Positions 18,934 through 27,528 of a stretch of 64,000 nt of DNA are shown piece by piece (within the stretch, counting starts at the first letter, position 1; the number at the start of each line of letters is the position of its first letter). The translations under genes were made by a program, and so were the position numbers. The stretch covers positions 1-64,000 of the forward strand of contig JAFGIY010000062.1 of NCBI GenBank assembly GCA_016929335.1, read 5' to 3'. The stretch is from Acidobacteriota bacterium (lineage in GTDB: Bacteria > Acidobacteriota > UBA6911). Under the pieces are notes generated by a model. The model saw only the letters and a list, made by a program, of their open reading frames with translations, ran no database searches and was not told the origin of the DNA.

Positions 18934-20085
18934 GTGGACTCCCACCAGTCACGAAGGCAGTTTCTGCAGGCGGGTCTGGCTCTGCCGGCAGTCGGGATTG
19001 TTTCATCAGACCGTCTGGAACCGGTATTTCAGGAAAACCCGAGCGCTCCAAAGGTTGTCTATCGGACTTTGGGCAAAACGGGATTGAAGGTAACGGGCGT
19101 CGGATACGGTATCGGATTCGTGCCGGTCACGGATGTTGTTGCCCGCGCTGTCGACATGGGCATTAATTACTACGACACCTCCCGCGATTACGGAGAAAGC
19201 GAAAAGATTTTCTCCGGCGTGATCAAAGGCAAGAGAGACAAGATCATAATTGCCACCAAGTCCGGCAGAACAAAAAAGGCGCAGATACTGGAGGACCTTG
19301 ATACCAGTCTCAAAGTGCTTGGTACGGATCATGTTGATATCCTGCATCTGCACGGCAGGGATAATCCGGCCCAGGTCCCGGACGAGTCCATCGAGGCGCT
19401 GGAAATAGGCAAGAAATCGGGGAAAGCCCGCTTTATCGGCTTCAGCTGCCACGATGTCAACAATATGGTTCCGTTTATTCTGAAAACGGGGAAGTTCGAT
19501 GTCATCCAGACGACCTACGGCTTCCCCATCGGCGGACGCTATCGGGAGCAGGCGATTGCCAGGCTCCACGAAGCGGGCATCGGGGTCATCGCAATGAAAG
19601 TCGTCGTGGCTCTGTCGGGATTTAACCTAAAGACGGTTGAAAATCCACCCGCCAGGCCGAATGGCGATGGCCCGCTTGCAGGCATTAAGTGGGTTCTGCA
19701 GAATCCGGCAATCTCCACCACGGTCCCCAATATGCGGACCATTCCGCAGCTCGAAATGAATTTCCGGGCAATGTCGGAACGGTATACCCCCGCGGATGAG
19801 AAGCTGCTGACTTTGTTGAATGAGCAGATCCGGCCGGATTACTGCCGCATGTGCTACGAGTGCAAAGGCGTGTGTCCGAAGGGCCTGCCTGTGGCCGACA
19901 TGCTGCGCTTCCTGTCCTACAATGATTTTTACGGCGATTACCATCGCGCGATCGTAAGCTTCAGAGACCTCGCGAGAGAAGTCCGTGATGTGCGCTGCAG
20001 TGATTGCGAATCCTGCGCCATTCAATGTCCGAACGGCGTGCATATCCAGGATCGCCTAATCCGCGCCCAGCAACTCCTGGCCTAA
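18934..20085 (+). CDS. aldo/keto reductase with C-terminal ferredoxin domain, Tat-type leader
   Basis: Probable oxidoreductase acting on a carbonyl or quinone substrate. Residues 1-30 (SRRQFLQAGLALPAVGIVSS) look like a twin-arginine leader although only RR and FL fit the motif. Residues about 45-290 are an aldo/keto reductase barrel with the tetrad Asp/Tyr in NYYDTSRDYGES, Lys in IIIATKSG and His in VDILHLHG. Two cysteine clusters follow: CRMCYECKGVCPKG and CSDCESCAIQCPNG, each able to hold a 4Fe-4S centre. The GTG at 18934 is 3-4 bases from a strong AAGGAGGA, so spacing is short but no better start exists. Single gene between a repeat region and a convergent secreted protein gene. Confidence 0.85.
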   Translation: MDSHQSRRQFLQAGLALPAVGIVSSDRLEPVFQENPSAPKVVYRTLGKTGLKVTGVGYGIGFVPVTDVVARAVDMGINYYDTSRDYGESEKIFSGVIKGKRDKIIIATKSGRTKKAQILEDLDTSLKVLGTDHVDILHLHGRDNPAQVPDESIEALEIGKKSGKARFIGFSCHDVNNMVPFILKTGKFDVIQTTYGFPIGGRYREQAIARLHEAGIGVIAMKVVVALSGFNLKTVENPPARPNGDGPLAGIKWVLQNPAISTTVPNMRTIPQLEMNFRAMSERYTPADEKLLTLLNEQIRPDYCRMCYECKGVCPKGLPVADMLRFLSYNDFYGDYHRAIVSFRDLAREVRDVRCSDCESCAIQCPNGVHIQDRLIRAQQLLA

Positions 20086-20090
20086 ACAAA

Positions 20091-20110
20091 TGGGGACAGT
20101 CAATCCCCCA
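20091..20110. terminator. hairpin after the aldo/keto reductase
   Basis: TGGGGA...TCCCCCA with a 7-nt loop, starting 6 bases after the stop and followed by AAAA rather than T. It may block read-through between the convergent genes. Confidence is low because the stem is short. Confidence 0.3.
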
Positions 20111-20276
20111 AAAGGTGTAACGGCTCGTTTGGTTTCCTTCAAAATGACTTTGTTTTGACCGAAAATCGAGGTAATTTCTCGTTGCTCTGTTTTGTCCTCT
20201 CCTCAGTTGTTGATAAGGCCAATTCAAGGTAACTGATTAGGGGTAAAACAGTGCGCCTCAACTTGGGAATCCGGGT

Positions 20277-21290
20277 TTATTCTTTTGTCACAGCAAGGGG
20301 CACAGAAGAGTGATCCAATGCCCCCGTCATGGTTCCGCTGATGGTATTTCCGCTCAATGTTCCTGAAAAATTCATTCCGAGAGATTTTAAAAGAAGGGCG
20401 CCGTCAACAAGGGATGCCTTGTAAATCTGCATTCCTTTGACATTCGACTCCGGAATGTCGAAGAAGCCGGCAAATTCCCCACCGGAGTTCTGTTCAAATC
20501 GAAAAATGATTGTTGCAGTTCCCAGGTTTGCGGTCCAGCGCCCTTTAAGCGTTTCCCTGACTTTAGGAGACAAACCAAGCCGGATAACCGGAGGATCATA
20601 CTTCTTATCTTTAATGAGGAATACCTTTCCCGTAGTTCCATCAGGATATGCCACCTGGGCTTCAATGCCTTTATCTGTAAACCGGCCTGAATATTGGACC
20701 GAAATCAGTGGAACTCCAAATCGCAGCTGATCGTTCTGAAGGAGAATATCTACGATCTGAGTGTTTATCACACCGGCATCAGGATAGTCCAGGAATCCGA
20801 TCAGACTTCCATTATCCGCCTTCCGGAACCGGTACACGGTTCGTAAAGGAAAGCCTTCCCGGGTCGTATTGATGCTGGCCCATTCCCCCAGCAAACGGTC
20901 CATATCCCGGCCGGCTGGCTTGGAGCGTTTAAATGGAGTCAAAACCATGGAAACGGCCTTACCGCTCTGTCGCCAATTACCCGTGATCGTCTTGTTTTCC
21001 AAAGTCCCCGAATAGGAACCGCCAAGATCCTTTACGGTGAAAGCAAGTTTTCCATTTTCGAAACTTACGGATGTGGCAGTCAGGTTTTTTACTGTTCCCT
21101 GCTCCATATAGTGCACCGTGACTCCATAAGCGCCACCCGCGAGTTTATTTATGGCAATCTGGAGATTGAGTTTCTGTCCGGCACCCGCATCAAGATCGCC
21201 TTGCCACACACCGGCAGGTCCGGTCTGCGCCATCAGGGGCCAACTGATAACCAATAGATTCAGCAGAAGAAAACATATTCCTTTTTTCAT
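20277..21290 (-). CDS. secreted protein with three beta-rich repeats, function unknown
   Basis: 337 residues with a clear signal peptide (MKKGICFLLLNLLVISWPLMAQ). The mature part appears to be three related units, each with an opening G-x-W strand, a middle hydrophobic pattern and a closing S-G-T/N-x-I-x-G strand pair: GVWQGDL...YSGTLENKTITGNW, LLGEWASI...YSGRFTDKGIEA, and LKGRWTANL...FSGTLSGNTISGT. Similar modules precede some secreted alpha/beta hydrolases, but no hydrolase domain is present here. It lies upstream of nothing on its strand and is separated by 52 bp from the leftward ABC permease gene, which reads into it, so it may be the last gene of that operon. Confidence 0.7.
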   Translation of the reverse strand: MKKGICFLLLNLLVISWPLMAQTGPAGVWQGDLDAGAGQKLNLQIAINKLAGGAYGVTVHYMEQGTVKNLTATSVSFENGKLAFTVKDLGGSYSGTLENKTITGNWRQSGKAVSMVLTPFKRSKPAGRDMDRLLGEWASINTTREGFPLRTVYRFRKADNGSLIGFLDYPDAGVINTQIVDILLQNDQLRFGVPLISVQYSGRFTDKGIEAQVAYPDGTTGKVFLIKDKKYDPPVIRLGLSPKVRETLKGRWTANLGTATIIFRFEQNSGGEFAGFFDIPESNVKGMQIYKASLVDGALLLKSLGMNFSGTLSGNTISGTMTGALDHSSVPLAVTKE

Positions 21291-21342
21291 TTATTTCACC
21301 GTATGATTGAGTTCAATGCAATGTCGTATCTTTATTCCGATT

Positions 21343-23712
21343 TTATTCATACCTCAGCGAATCGACAGGGTTCCCCCTGGCCGCCCTAACCGTTTGCCAG
21401 CTGATGGTAATAAGCGCTATGACAAACGCGCCAAGACTTGTAAGTATGAATATTTCAATACCTATCTCTGTTCTATACGCAAAGGTCTGTAGCCATCGTT
21501 TCATCGCGATATAGGCAACGGGCCAGGCGATTATATTGGCAACAAGCACCCACTTCAGGAACTGGCGGGAAAGGAGCAGAACGATATCCGTCACGGATGC
21601 GCTGTAGGCCTTGCGGATGCCGATCTCCTTGGTCCTTTTCTCCGTAATATAGGAGGCCAGCCCGAACAGCCCCAGGCATGAAACGAATATCGCCAGCACG
21701 GAAAGGTAATTGAACAGAACGCCCATTCTTGCGATGACCCGGTACAGGTTTTCGTAATCCTCATCGACGAACCCGTATTCGAAAGGAATTTCAGGGATGA
21801 TTTCTTTGTAACTTTCTTCAAGAGCGGCCAGGGTTGTTTTAATGTTCCCGGGATTGACCCGTATTACCATAATGCCGCCCGGTTGAAGGGACATAACCAG
21901 GGGTCCGATCTTTGTCTGAAGCGGCATGTAGTGGAAGTTCTTGAGAACACCGATGACAGGCTTCTGCTGTCCGAGCAGTATAAGGGTTTTTCCGACTACC
22001 GATTCCCCTTCGCCCATAATCCTTGCCGCCTCTTCATTGACAACTACGGCATTACTGTCTCCGAAAAATCCTTCCGTAAAAAACCTGCCCTCCATAACTT
22101 CCATTTTGAACACGTCGGCGTAGTCCGCATCGACAGAGGCTATTTGGAACGGAAATTTCTCCAGCGGATCCTTGCCCTCCCATCCATCTACGAATGTGGT
22201 AGATATTAAATTTAAAGGAAGTTCCGATGTCCGGGTCACCGCGGCAACGGATGAAAGTTCCAATAATCTGCTCTTCAACGCATCGTACCGGGTAAAGGCT
22301 TCTCTCTGCAGTCTCACATAGACCAGATTTTCCTTGTCCAGGCCAAGCTGCTTGTTCTGGACATACCGGAGCTGGCAGTGCACGACAACGGTGCCGATAA
22401 TGAGAATGACGGAAAGGCTGAACTGCAGGACCACCAGACATTTCCGCACAAAGGTCCCCCTTCTGCCCGATACAAGCGTACTCTTCAGCACACTGACCGG
22501 CTTGAATGCCGAAAGGTACAGGGCCGGATAACTTCCGGAGATAACGCCCGTAACCAGGGCGATCAGCAGCATCCGCCCGTAGAGACCGAAGTTTTCCACC
22601 AGCCCGAGGCTCAGGTCCTTCTGGGACAGGTTGTTGAAAACCGGCAGCAGAAGCTCCACAAGAACCAGGGACACGGCAAATGCGATCAATGCATAGACCA
22701 GAGCCTCTCCCATGAATTGCCGGAAAATCGCGCCTTTTCGGGCCCCGACCACCTTTCTCAGTCCGATCTCCTTCGCACGGTTCCCCGATCTTGCCGTCGC
22801 CAGGTTCATATAATTGATGCAGGCTATGAGCAGTATAATTCCGGCAACGAGACTGGACAGTCTTACATAGAAGATGTCTCCATTTTCGGCAACATCGGCC
22901 GCATACTTGCCTCCAGAGTACAGGTGGATGTCTTTCATCGGCTGCAGGTGCAATTCACCGTGGAGATTCGGATGAATTGTTTGCTTCAAATTCAGAATTT
23001 TTTCGCCAAGGCTTTGATACGGAAATCCATTCTGAAGCTGAATATAAGTGTAAAACATATTGTTCCACCAAATATCCATGCTCTGGCCATAGCCGTAAGC
23101 CGTGCGAAGCGTTTCAAAAGGGATAACGCAGTCAAACTGAAGATGGGAATTCGGCGGAACGTTCTTGATGATACCGGTGACATGGAAACTCAGCTCGTCA
23201 TTGACAATCAGGCTCTTTCCAATGGGATCCTCGTCCTTGAAATACTTCGCCGCCATCTGTTCGGTCAATACAATGGTATTGGGATCCGAAAGAGCTTTTT
23301 CAGGAAAACCCTTTACGAAAGGGAATGAAAACATCTTGAAAAAATCCGGATCCGCGGGCAGAATCGCGTCTTCGACGAATTTATTGTCTCCGTATCTCAA
23401 AATTTCATTCACACATCCGCCTATCCGGACTGCTCTTACGATCTCCGGATAGTCGCTTTTCAGTTTCGCAGCCAGGGGGCCGGGGCCAATGGCAACATGT
23501 CCAGGTTCACCTTGATAAATGTGATATTCCACAACGCGATAGATGTCATCGGCATGCTCATGGAACCGGTCGTAGCTCATCTCGTCCTGCACCCACATGT
23601 AGATAAGAATTGCGGTCGTCAGCCCGATGGCAAGCCCCGCTATATTGATGCATGTAAGTATCTTGTTTCGCAGCATGCTTCGGACTGCGATTTTCAGGTA
23701 ATTAATCAACAT
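21343..23712 (-). CDS. MacB/FtsX-type ABC transporter permease
   Basis: 789-residue membrane subunit with two FtsX-like halves. The N-terminal transmembrane helix (ILTCINIAGLAIGLTTAILIYMWV) is followed by a large periplasmic domain, three helices near residues 285-440 (each half has RAKEIGLRKVVGA- or TKEIGIRKAYSA-type coupling motifs), a second periplasmic domain and three C-terminal helices. This duplicated form is common in export systems driven by mechanical transmission rather than substrate channels. It lies downstream of its ATPase and adaptor genes on the same strand. The substrate is unknown; peptides, antibiotics or lipoproteins are possible. Confidence 0.88.
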   Translation of the reverse strand: MLINYLKIAVRSMLRNKILTCINIAGLAIGLTTAILIYMWVQDEMSYDRFHEHADDIYRVVEYHIYQGEPGHVAIGPGPLAAKLKSDYPEIVRAVRIGGCVNEILRYGDNKFVEDAILPADPDFFKMFSFPFVKGFPEKALSDPNTIVLTEQMAAKYFKDEDPIGKSLIVNDELSFHVTGIIKNVPPNSHLQFDCVIPFETLRTAYGYGQSMDIWWNNMFYTYIQLQNGFPYQSLGEKILNLKQTIHPNLHGELHLQPMKDIHLYSGGKYAADVAENGDIFYVRLSSLVAGIILLIACINYMNLATARSGNRAKEIGLRKVVGARKGAIFRQFMGEALVYALIAFAVSLVLVELLLPVFNNLSQKDLSLGLVENFGLYGRMLLIALVTGVISGSYPALYLSAFKPVSVLKSTLVSGRRGTFVRKCLVVLQFSLSVILIIGTVVVHCQLRYVQNKQLGLDKENLVYVRLQREAFTRYDALKSRLLELSSVAAVTRTSELPLNLISTTFVDGWEGKDPLEKFPFQIASVDADYADVFKMEVMEGRFFTEGFFGDSNAVVVNEEAARIMGEGESVVGKTLILLGQQKPVIGVLKNFHYMPLQTKIGPLVMSLQPGGIMVIRVNPGNIKTTLAALEESYKEIIPEIPFEYGFVDEDYENLYRVIARMGVLFNYLSVLAIFVSCLGLFGLASYITEKRTKEIGIRKAYSASVTDIVLLLSRQFLKWVLVANIIAWPVAYIAMKRWLQTFAYRTEIGIEIFILTSLGAFVIALITISWQTVRAARGNPVDSLRYE

Positions 23713-23808
23713 GAGGCCTCTCCCTTTTGTTTAATGCCGTTTCGGGTTTCCCGTTTCCCGTTAATGACAGAACGGAGAATGATGAAGGAGTATGAAAATC
23801 TGCGTCAT

Positions 23809-24486
23809 TTACGATCCCATGTTTTCTGAAACGATGTGGCCGTCGAACAGGCGGACAATCCGTTGGGCGTATTCGGCGTATGTTTCCGAGTGCGTGACGA
23901 TGACAATTGTGGCGCCCTGCTCGTGCAGCCCAGTCAACAGGTTCATGATTTCCTCCCCGTTTCCGGAATCCAGGTTGCCGGTAGGCTCGTCGGCCAGGAT
24001 AAGCTTCGGATCTCCGATAATGGCCCTGGCCACCGCCACCCTCTGTTGCTGGCCGCCGGAAAGCTGCTGGGGAAAATGTTTCAGCCTGTGGGCGATCTTC
24101 AGCCGATCCGCGACTGCGTCAATCTTTTCCTTTCTTTCTTTCGATGGTGTCTTCAGATACAGGAGGGGAAGTTCGATATTTTCATAAATCGTCAACTCGT
24201 CTATAAGGTTGAAGCTCTGAAACACAAAACCGATATTGCCTTTTCTCAGGTCGGCCCGCTCCTTTTCCGAGCATCGCGACACCTCATCTCCCGCGAATTG
24301 ATACGTCCCTTCTGTGGGATTATCCAGAAGGCCGAAAATGTTCAGTAACGTGGATTTGCCGCATCCGGACGGCCCCATGACCGATACAAACTCGCCTTCA
24401 TTGATATTCAGGTTCACACTGTCCAGGGCCGTGGTTTCAACCTCATCGGTGGTGTAGATTTTCTTGATATTCGCCGCTTGAATCAT
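23809..24486 (-). CDS. ABC transporter ATP-binding protein (MacB/LolD type)
   Basis: 225-residue ATPase with Walker [14 protein letters not shown]-loop FVFQSFNLI, signature [14 protein letters not shown], Walker [14 protein letters not shown] and the switch histidine in VIVTHSE. The DEPTGNLD form is characteristic of the MacB/LolD/FtsE group that partners FtsX-like permeases, agreeing with the next gene. It begins 15 bases after the adaptor stop codon, indicating one operon. Confidence 0.95.
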   Translation of the reverse strand: MIQAANIKKIYTTDEVETTALDSVNLNINEGEFVSVMGPSGCGKSTLLNIFGLLDNPTEGTYQFAGDEVSRCSEKERADLRKGNIGFVFQSFNLIDELTIYENIELPLLYLKTPSKERKEKIDAVADRLKIAHRLKHFPQQLSGGQQQRVAVARAIIGDPKLILADEPTGNLDSGNGEEIMNLLTGLHEQGATIVIVTHSETYAEYAQRIVRLFDGHIVSENMGS

Positions 24487-24501
24487 GCTAAGCTCCTATT
24501 G

Positions 24502-25746
24502 TTATCTGATGACAAGCCTGTCTTTGTCGCCGTAGTTTTCATACCCGTTGGTCAGAACCTTCTCCCCCTCCTCAAGTCCTTCCGCTACAGTAAAATATTC
24601 CGGATTCTGAAGGCCCAGCCGGATAGGCCTTTTCAGGGCATGCTTTTCCGATGGATCCACGACATAGATCCAACTCCCCCCCGTCCTGTTGAAAAATCCT
24701 CCCCGCGGAACCAGGAGCTCCTCAGACACGATACCTTCTTCGAGCTTTATGTAGAGCGATAGTCCCCGGCGCAGATCGTCCGGTACGGTATCCTTGAAAT
24801 CGAAGTCCACAACGAACTTGCCGTCGGTTATCTCCGGATAGATCTTGGAAACCGTCAGGGCGTACTCCTCCCCGGAATGCTCGAAATTCCCCGACTTGCC
24901 GACCTCCACTCGGGAAATAAAGTGCTGGTCGACCAGCGCGCGCACCTTGAATCCGCCCATCTCGTCTATCCGCCCCAATCTTTCTCCGGGAGCCTTGGAT
25001 TGGCCGATTTCGGCGTTGAGCGAGGTTAAATGTCCGCCAATCGGCGCTGTCAGGGTGAGGTTCTCCTGTTTCTGCTTCACAATTTCCAGGTTGACACGCA
25101 TTCTTTCGAGTGAAGCTTCCAGTTGGACAATCTGTTCTTTCCGGAAACTGATCTCCTTCTCTATGGACTCAGCCGTCAGTTCTTTTCTCTTCAGCGCATA
25201 CTCGTATTCATCCCGTGCTGCCTGGTAGTCCTGCTCCGGAATGAGCCGATCTTCAAACAGGGACGCAAAACGTTTCAGCCGGCGCGTGGCCTGCTGGAGC
25301 TGGAAATCAACATCGGCAAGGTCGTTATTGAGCCGGAGCCTGTTCTGCTCCAGAAGCAGGCGGGTATCCCTCAGGTTGTTGCTCTGCTCGAAGAACTCCG
25401 CTTCCCGGTACATGATGTCGAGCAGAAGGTTGGTATTGGACAGTCTCAGGATAGAGTCCCCCTGGCCCACCATATTTCCGGCTTCAAGGAAAATCTCCTC
25501 GACCCGGCCACCCTCGACGGCATCAAGAAATGTGGTATTCCGGGGCTCCACAATCCCGACAACACGTATGTATTCCTGGAAAGATCCCTTCTCGACTGTC
25601 GAAATCTTCACCCGGTCGGCTTCTATGGTTAAAGTGGAATCGGCGGTTCTTAAAATGGCATACAGCGTTATGGATAGAAGAACTGCTACGGCAGCAACAC
25701 CCCAGAGAACCTTGGGCCATTTCTTTCTTTTGATCTTTCTATCCAT
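24502..25746 (-). CDS. periplasmic adaptor (HlyD/MacA family)
   Basis: Links the inner-membrane exporter to the cell envelope. A basic N-terminus and one membrane anchor (VLWGVAAVAVLLSITLYAIL) are followed by a split lipoyl/barrel-sandwich domain (GIVEPRNTTFLDAVEGGRVEEIF and the later TLTAPIGGHLTSLNAEIGQ), a long alpha-helical hairpin between them (about residues 115-225), and a beta-barrel with a membrane-proximal tail. The likely start is the ATG at 25746; an in-frame TTG at 25764 overlaps the -12 element of a sigma-54 promoter. If that promoter is used, the transcript would begin about 3 nt before this ATG. First gene of a three-gene leftward operon, divergent from the response regulator. 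Confidence 0.9.
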   Translation of the reverse strand: MDRKIKRKKWPKVLWGVAAVAVLLSITLYAILRTADSTLTIEADRVKISTVEKGSFQEYIRVVGIVEPRNTTFLDAVEGGRVEEIFLEAGNMVGQGDSILRLSNTNLLLDIMYREAEFFEQSNNLRDTRLLLEQNRLRLNNDLADVDFQLQQATRRLKRFASLFEDRLIPEQDYQAARDEYEYALKRKELTAESIEKEISFRKEQIVQLEASLERMRVNLEIVKQKQENLTLTAPIGGHLTSLNAEIGQSKAPGERLGRIDEMGGFKVRALVDQHFISRVEVGKSGNFEHSGEEYALTVSKIYPEITDGKFVVDFDFKDTVPDDLRRGLSLYIKLEEGIVSEELLVPRGGFFNRTGGSWIYVVDPSEKHALKRPIRLGLQNPEYFTVAEGLEEGEKVLTNGYENYGDKDRLVIR

Positions 25747-25760
25747 GGTCCGATTTATTC

Positions 25761-25775
25761 GCAATACGCGTGCCA
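25761..25775 (-). promoter_or_regulatory. sigma-54 promoter of the ABC export operon
   Basis: Read on the minus strand: TGGCAC-GCGTA-TTGC, a full match to the -24/-12 consensus. Predicted transcription start is near 25749. Confidence 0.75.
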
Positions 25776-25853
25776 GTTGCTGCGCGAATTTCCTATATCT
25801 TTAAGACGCAATGTATTAAACAAACAGAACCAGGGATGAGGACTTCATTGAGG

Positions 25854-25890
25854 TGTACGCCAGTGTACAAAAAGTGTCCGCCGGCGAACA
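25854..25890. promoter_or_regulatory. two TGTnC-N6-GnACA enhancer sites
   Basis: TGTAC-GCCAGT-GTACA (25854-25869) and TGTCC-GCCGGC-GAACA (25875-25890) are 21 bp apart, two helical turns, and about 112 and 133 bp upstream of the export operon start. The inverted-repeat shape and position suit the NtrC-type response regulator encoded at 26152. Confidence 0.65.
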
Positions 25891-26010
25891 CCCGGGTATA
25901 GACGATAAATCCCAAAGCGCCATACAGACAGATACTTCAATTCGGAAAATATTTCGGATGTATAGCTTAGCGTCGAAGAAGCCCTGAAATGGATTCTGAT
26001 CCGGCATAGG

Positions 26011-26030
26011 AATTCAGGCGCCTGAATTGC
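26011..26030 (+). promoter_or_regulatory. 18-bp perfect palindrome overlapping a second sigma-54-like promoter
   Basis: AATTCAGGCGCCTGAATT (26011-26028) is a perfect palindrome. Within and beyond it, AGGCGC-CTGAA-TTGCA keeps GG and GC in -24/-12 register (26016-26031), reading toward the response regulator gene. It may serve autoregulation from the same enhancer pair. Confidence 0.45.
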
Positions 26031-26151
26031 ATAAAAAAAGCCTGGAGAGTATGATCGGGCTGCTATCCCACGTGAAACTTAGAGCGCTTCTGCCGGGAAT
26101 GGGTTTCGAAAATATGATTTTTGTACGCAATAAACGGGAAGGGATGCCGTC

Positions 26152-27528
26152 GTGACGAAAGATATCGGCAAAGTATTGATCGTGGATGATGATGAAGATG
26201 TATTGAAAGCCGCGCGCTTTTTTCTGAAAAAGCACGTGCAATCCATCCACACGGAGAGGAATCCTGAAAATATCCCCGGTCTTCTCAAAAACAATACCTA
26301 CGACGTTATCCTGCTTGACATGAATTTTGCCCGGGATGTCACCAGCGGGCGGGAGGGACTGCACTGGCTGTCGAAAATAATCGAAATCGATCCACAGGCA
26401 GCGGTCATCATGATTACGGCTTTCGGCGATATAAGCCTGGCGGTAACGGCCGTCAAACAGGGCGCGACCGATTTCGTTCTGAAACCGTGGCAGAACGAAA
26501 AGCTGCTTGCAACCGTAACAGCGGCCGGCAACCTGCGCAATTCCAGGCTTGAAGTCGCTCATCTCCGGTCCAGACAGGAACAATTGAGCGCGGACATGGA
26601 TCAGCCGTTTCACGAATTTGTCGGCTCCTCCGCTGCCATGCAACAGGTGTTCAACACCGTTCTCAAGGTTGCCGGGACGGACGCTAATGTGCTGATATTG
26701 GGCGAAAACGGCACCGGCAAGGAACTCGTTGCACGTGCCCTCCATCGCAACTCCAACCGGAAAAACGAGGCGTTTATCAGCGTCGATATGGGGGCGATCA
26801 GCGAATCCCTGTTCGAAAGCGAACTCTTCGGTCATGTCAAGGGCGCCTTTACCGATGCGGCATCGGACCGCGCCGGGCGATTTGAAATCGCGTCCGGAGG
26901 CACGCTCTTCCTCGACGAAATCGGGAACCTGCCGCTGCAGATGCAATCGAAAATTCTCAGGGTGCTTGAATCGCGACAGATATCCAGGCTGGGTTCCAGC
27001 AAGACGGTACCCCTCGATATACGCCTTGTCTGCGCAACCAATATGAACATCCTGGAGATGGCTGCCGGAAAAGAATTCCGGCAGGACCTTCTGTACAGGA
27101 TCAATACCGTTGAGATACACCTGCCGCCGCTCAGGGACAGAGGGGAGGATCTGCAGCTGTTGGCGGAACATTTTCTGAATAAATACTGCAGGAAGTATCA
27201 CAAGCCGATGAAGAGCCTGGGCGCCGCCGCCCTCAACAAATTTTACAAATATCATTGGCCCGGAAATGTCCGGGAGCTTCAGCATTGCATGGAAAGGGCG
27301 ATTATTCTCTGCGAATCCCGGGTTCTCAAACCGGAGGACTTCAATTTCTCGACGGCACCCGCTGAAGGCGAAGGGATTGTTTTTGAAAACTACAACCTGG
27401 AAGACGTTGAGAAAACGGTAATTCGCCGGGCAATAGACAAACACAAGGGAAACATCAGCCAGGCGGCAGACGAACTGGGGATGACCCGGGCGTCTCTGTA
27501 CCGGCGGCTGGAAAAATACGGATTATAG
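26152..27528 (+). CDS. sigma-54-dependent response regulator (NtrC family)
   Basis: 458 residues: receiver domain (VLIVDDDEDVL acidic pair, phospho-acceptor Asp in VILLDMNFA, ITAFGD, Lys in VLKPW), AAA+ domain (Walker A LGENGTGKELVARAL, Walker B GGTLFLDEIGNL, arginine-rich VRELQHCMERAI) and a C-terminal Fis helix-turn-helix (QAADELGMTRASLYRRLEKYGL). The sigma-54 contact loop reads GAFTDA instead of GAFTGA, a variation seen in some natural members. The GTG at 26152 is used. Its stop codon TAG directly touches the kinase ATG. The divergent export operon with a -24/-12 promoter is the obvious target. Confidence 0.94.
   Translation: MTKDIGKVLIVDDDEDVLKAARFFLKKHVQSIHTERNPENIPGLLKNNTYDVILLDMNFARDVTSGREGLHWLSKIIEIDPQAAVIMITAFGDISLAVTAVKQGATDFVLKPWQNEKLLATVTAAGNLRNSRLEVAHLRSRQEQLSADMDQPFHEFVGSSAAMQQVFNTVLKVAGTDANVLILGENGTGKELVARALHRNSNRKNEAFISVDMGAISESLFESELFGHVKGAFTDAASDRAGRFEIASGGTLFLDEIGNLPLQMQSKILRVLESRQISRLGSSKTVPLDIRLVCATNMNILEMAAGKEFRQDLLYRINTVEIHLPPLRDRGEDLQLLAEHFLNKYCRKYHKPMKSLGAAALNKFYKYHWPGNVRELQHCMERAIILCESRVLKPEDFNFSTAPAEGEGIVFENYNLEDVEKTVIRRAIDKHKGNISQAADELGMTRASLYRRLEKYGL

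Noticed and set aside
26014..27444. 476-codon minus-strand frame opposite the response regulator
   Set aside because: Antisense shadow of a well-defined NtrC-family gene; composition is typical of reverse reading.
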